Positions 62,319 through 64,000 of a stretch of DNA of 64,000 nucleotides are shown here, piece by piece. The position numbers were made by a program, and so were the translations under genes. The notes beneath the pieces were generated by a model. The model did no database searches. It was not told where the DNA came from and saw nothing but the letters and a program-made list of their open reading frames with translations. Numbering within the stretch: position 1 is the stretch's first letter; every line of letters begins with the position of its first letter. Source of the stretch: Amphibalanus amphitrite (taxonomy: Eukaryota; Arthropoda; Thecostraca; Balanomorpha; Balanidae); assembly GCF_019059575.1 (NCBI RefSeq), contig NW_024881781.1, positions 1-64,000 of the forward strand, in the 5' to 3' direction.

Positions 62319-63024
62319 TTAATCCGGCCGCCCATGAGTGCCCGGCCGGTCAATAATATTTTCAATTGTTTGAAAGTCAGCCATAATTATTCAGCCTTTT
62401 TGCCATCCTGACGCTCTAAATGGATGCTTAGAGCATAATGGATGCCAGATTCGTGATCAGCGGCTACGAATTCGTCATATAACACCTTTTATTTGTCAAG
62501 ATCAAGCAAAGGTCATTCGGGGCCACATGAGGTCAACTTAAAACTTGACCTTTTCTAATCAATACATGTCATTCAACGCGTCTTGACAAGACGAATGCGT
62601 TGGTTACCTACCACTATCATACCTAGCTCTAGGGCCATTGTTGTTGAAGTTATTTGCGAAAAACTGAATTTCCGGCTCAGGTTCGTTGATCTGAATTCTG
62701 ACCTCAGGTCACGAATTATTTTTACCAGTCATATGCTTCACAGCCGGGCTCGAAATTTGTCTTTATCTCTATACCTCTATTTTTGGCAGCTGGTTGAAGA
62801 TCACGTCTGTGACGTCGAAATTTACCGTGCAAGGGTCTAGGAAAATCGACCTTGTGACGTTATCAAGGGGTAGGTCCAAATGTTTCCTACAGGAGATGTG
62901 GTGAAATTGATGGGGAAAATGTACTGAAACTTTAACGCTTCTTTCCCCAAGGTTTCGGAAGCTATCGCAAAAATTCGTCGGGGGGGGGGGGGTAAATTTT
63001 GTCCCCCGGGCCCGCGCGGGCTAA
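62319..63024. mobile_element. Decayed TTAA-type element G
   Basis: The left edge is TTAATCCGGCCGCCC; the right edge is CCCGCGCGGGCTAA preceded by a G-run/C-run hairpin (about 62979-63007). The interior has AGGTCA words and the phrase ACGCGTCTTGACAAGAC seen at 47170. The left hairpin is lost and the right end reads CTAA, so it is probably no longer mobile. Confidence 0.5.
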
Positions 63025-63717
63025 TGTAGACGTCGACAGAACAACTATTACATAGCATCCTGCATCTCTGCATTGACACAGTAATGAGTAAAACCCTTTT
63101 CGATTTTCCCTTTTCCAAATGTCGGATGTCTAGCGAGTGAACCCAACGACCTCTCGTCACGCCCGGTGCACATGTTCGTGCTTACATAAGTTCACCACCA
63201 TCACGGCTGGCTATTTTCGCTGGCGGACACGCGGATTATGAATGCGCCTACTGACGCTGGACTGGGTCCATTCAGACGGGTCGGGACCGCGCCGTGCCGC
63301 AGTCGCCAAGGCGCACAAGCGTGGAGCTACGGGCGGGTCTGTTACATAATGTGACGTCATGGGTCCGGGGCGCGGCTCCCGACAGATGACGGGTGGAATT
63401 GGAAGGTAGACCACCACACAGGTATCGCACGGTCATTCACGGTGCTAAGTTGTACTCCAGATAGCCGATACGTGGGGTCAGCGGAGGACTCCGTAATGTG
63501 AATTCGAAAAGTGCTATGGGAACTGACGAGGAAGGTAGTTTTCCAACGAGCTCATGGCTTTTGAAAGCCATTGGTTGGGCATTTTGGCAACGGCAGACTC
63601 CTGGGAGAAAGGAGGAAGACCATAATCCACAACTAATCTGATAATCCGATCTAACACATATAGACGGGAAAGGCGTTTTAAGTTATTTTTTATAGAAGGC
63701 ACACCCCTCCCAGCCTC
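63025..63717. other. Intergenic, no gene recognised
   Basis: No domain-bearing frame or clear repeat was seen. The 63211-63417 minus frame is in GC-rich sequence and has no support. Confidence 0.4.
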
Positions 63718-63946
63718 CAGGGACGTAGCCAAGGGGGGACACGGGGCCATGGGGAACCCCCTGAAGGCGAAAAATAAAATAGAATCAAATAAAAATAAAA
63801 ATGAATAAAACCAGCTGCACCACACACCCCAAAATAGTGGGCCAAATCCGAGGAGTGTTCCTTTTTGGAGGGGGTACGACACTAGGAATGACACTAGGCC
63901 GCGACCTGGTGGCCGCTCCCTAAGCAAAATCCTGGCTACGTGCCTG
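63718..63946. mobile_element. hAT-type MITE, 229 bp
   Basis: Ends are CAGGGACGTAGCCAAG and CTGGCTACGTGCCTG, inverted repeats with one or two mismatches. The flanks are CCAGCCTC (63710-63717) and CCAACCTC (63947-63954), an 8-bp duplication with one change, consistent with hAT insertion. A minus-strand 137-codon frame overlapping it is not coding. Confidence 0.75.
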
Positions 63947-64000
63947 CCAACCTCTTAGCTCAGCTCTTGGGTCACGTAGACTACCAAGTCAAAGTACGGG

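Overview
The window is animal nuclear DNA. Genes are split by GT-AG introns, the 3' ends carry AATAAA signals, coding exons are GC-rich, and the introns are full of short non-autonomous DNA transposons. The gene content (a single CC2D1/lethal(2)giant discs gene, a cabut-type KLF, a secreted WAP-type protein, a C-type lectin-like protein) suggests an arthropod. GC-rich codon use and the Ala/Pro-rich linkers make a crustacean, perhaps a barnacle, my best guess; that is inference only. No transposase, rRNA, tRNA or CRISPR was found.

Layout: (1) 1-5.7 kb: a transposon-rich stretch holding one intronless secreted PAN/C-type-lectin-like gene (3456-4157, +). (2) 5.78-7.44 kb, minus: a two-exon secreted protein made of two 12-cysteine WAP-like modules; its intron carries a TTAA-ended transposon. 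(3) 9.17-11.21 kb, minus: two compact housekeeping genes. LYRM4/ISD11 (3 exons, mitochondrial Fe-S assembly) is followed only 87 bp later by PPP1R11 (2 exons, PP1 inhibitor-3). (4) 12.27-52.40 kb, plus: a 16-exon CC2D1/Lgd gene encoding 840 residues with four DM14 repeats and a C2 domain. I joined all exons in phase. Exons 1-13 span 9.5 kb, and the last intron alone is 22.5 kb. (5) 54.67-58.80 kb, minus: a four-exon KLF10/11-type (cabut/TIEG) zinc-finger gene, 371 residues, convergent with CC2D1. (6) 58.8-64 kb: the KLF promoter, a (GA)n microsatellite and small transposons.

Two non-gene signals stand out. First, at least eight elements begin and end in TTAA, the piggyBac-type target signature. 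In the larger class each end carries a G-run/C-run hairpin. The hairpin's paired core differs between elements but is matched between the two ends of the same element. These elements are also loaded with AGGTCA nuclear-receptor half-sites. Second, three CC2D1 exons (2, 13, 15) are followed by tandem diverged copies of their own 3' end plus the 5' splice site, giving arrays of competing donors. One of these (exon 2) would give an in-frame 17-residue alternative.

Several hAT-type miniature elements can be delimited exactly by 8-bp target-site duplications, including a head-to-tail dimer inserted as one unit.
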